From: Legionellales bacterium UBA4722
GTDB taxonomy: Bacteria > Pseudomonadota > Gammaproteobacteria > DSM-16500
Reading direction: 5' to 3'
Assembly: GCA_002404295.1 (NCBI GenBank)
Contig: DHJK01000136.1
Coordinates: forward strand, 295-6,100
Length of the DNA stretch: 5,806 nt
The translations under genes were made by a program, and so were the position numbers. Every line of letters begins with the position of its first letter. Position 1 is the stretch's first letter. Positions 5,308-5,806 of the stretch are shown piece by piece. The notes beneath the pieces are model-generated. The model worked only from the letters and a program-made list of their open reading frames with translations, did not search any database and was not told the DNA's origin.

Positions 5308-5806
5308 TTACCCATAAGGTCCGCGAGGTTTAGGATGGAATTTCGGTGCTTGTTTGAGCCTATTAGTCAGCTGGTGGGTTAAGTTTAATTCATTCTCATT
5401 TTTGTTTTTATCATTTGTTTCTGAAAGACTATCAGAGGGAACACCTGTTACTTTTCGATCGGTTGCACCACTGAATTGGGCATGATTTGATAAGGGGTGA
5501 TTTTTATAAGGGGATGTACTACCACTGCCACCGCCAGCACCGCCTCCAATGCGCAAGCCGAGTGCATCATAGTTATTAGCCTTAACACGTCCATTTTTAA
5601 TATCATCGCGTTCTTTACGTTTTTCTTTTTGGTTGTTTACTCGTTCTTTATGTATACCTTCATGCACGATGAGCAAATGATGAACGTCTGAATCAGATAA
5701 TGTGTCATCTGATGCGTCGCCTGATAAAATATCACGGTATCGGAATTCGATGGCACCCGATTTTCCGCCTTGGCCACTTTCGCCACTTTCGCCGCCTTCG
5801 CCGCCT
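5308..5806 (-). CDS. C-terminal part of an unrecognised Gly-rich protein with an HExxH motif (5' end outside the window)
   Basis: I do not recognise this protein. The minus frame is open from the right edge to the TAA at 5308-5310, giving 165 visible residues. A TTG at 5674-5676 could be taken as a start, but the frame continues upstream without a stop and with protein-like content, so the real start is outside. The visible order is a Gly/Glu/Ser tripeptide repeat (5755-5805), an acidic serine-rich stretch (SGDASDDTLSDSD), VHHLLIVHEGIHKERV with HEGIH at 5650-5664, and a Lys/Arg/Glu-rich helix. Then come a glycine linker (GGGAGGGSGS) and a polar tail ending PKFHPKPRGPYG. HEGIH fits the zinc-metallopeptidase pattern HExxH, but the motif is short and no third ligand can be assigned, so enzyme function is unproven. 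The gene is directly upstream of ankH in the same frame and is probably its operon partner. Confidence 0.7.
   Translation of the reverse strand, partial: GGEGGESGESGQGGKSGAIEFRYRDILSGDASDDTLSDSDVHHLLIVHEGIHKERVNNQKEKRKERDDIKNGRVKANNYDALGLRIGGGAGGGSGSTSPYKNHPLSNHAQFSGATDRKVTGVPSDSLSETNDKNKNENELNLTHQLTNRLKQAPKFHPKPRGPYG
5755..5805 (-). repeat. 9-bp tandem repeat encoding GGE/SGE tripeptide pairs
   Basis: Read on the minus strand, the codons give GGE-GGE-SGE-SGQ-GGK-SGA, with each tripeptide a variant of a 9-base unit of the form (GGC or AGT)-GGC-GAA. The array runs off the right edge, so its full length is unknown. Such a repeat can change copy number in frame and would form a flexible acidic linker in the encoded protein. 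Confidence 0.75.

Noticed and set aside
5497..5691. 64-codon plus-strand ORF with a hydrophobic stretch
   Set aside because: It is antisense to the Lys/Glu-rich part of the right-edge gene. AAA/GAA-type codons read in reverse give Phe/Leu/Ile-rich peptides that mimic a membrane segment.
1..5806. CRISPR array, tRNA or rRNA genes, and insertion-sequence transposase
   Set aside because: No regularly spaced repeats, no cloverleaf-like segments and no transposase-like reading frames were seen on either strand.

Overview
The window comes from an AT-rich bacterial chromosome, most probably a gammaproteobacterium of the order Legionellales (Legionella, Coxiella, Rickettsiella or Berkiella relatives). 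The main evidence is a 463-residue ankyrin-repeat protein on the minus strand (3907-5298). Its four N-terminal repeats and a C-terminal domain with a His-Asp-Gln-Cys arrangement match my knowledge of AnkH/LegA3, a core Dot/Icm (type IVB) effector of Legionella that also occurs in Coxiella and Rickettsiella. Small housekeeping-type genes, dispersed CGTCATTG-type repeats and low GC fit that placement. The genus cannot be read from the sequence.

Layout, left to right. (1) A gene cut by the left edge (2-622, +) encodes a charged, low-complexity C-terminal region with two TPRR motifs. (2) A repeat-like stretch (about 671-802) with inverted CGTCATTG termini contains a terminator-like hairpin. (3) A eukaryotic-type glutamine synthetase, GSII (830-1912, -), has an intact active-site signature and is visibly more GC-rich than its surroundings. 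(4) A 284-bp divergent promoter region holds several dyads. (5) A BON-domain outer-membrane lipoprotein (2197-2550, +) is followed by a strong terminator. (6) A COG3671/DUF4870-like membrane protein (2628-2996, -) diverges from (7) a UPF0213-type GIY-YIG protein (3108-3407, +) across a 111-bp region with a perfect 8-6-8 palindrome. (8) A bidirectional terminator separates the GIY-YIG gene from (9) a DUF378 inner-membrane protein (3482-3733, -) with a hexad-repeat double-cysteine tail. (10) The AnkH-like gene lies directly downstream of (11) a gene cut by the right edge (5308-5806, -). That gene has a GGE/SGE tripeptide repeat, an HEGIH motif and a polar, proline-containing tail. Its stop codon is nine bases from the ankH start and in the same frame.

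Most genes here are independent units separated by terminators or divergent promoters. The exception is the right-hand pair, which looks like one transcription unit and is the most interesting part of the window: a probable host-targeted effector with an unrecognised partner. Both edge genes extend beyond the window and their true starts are not visible.
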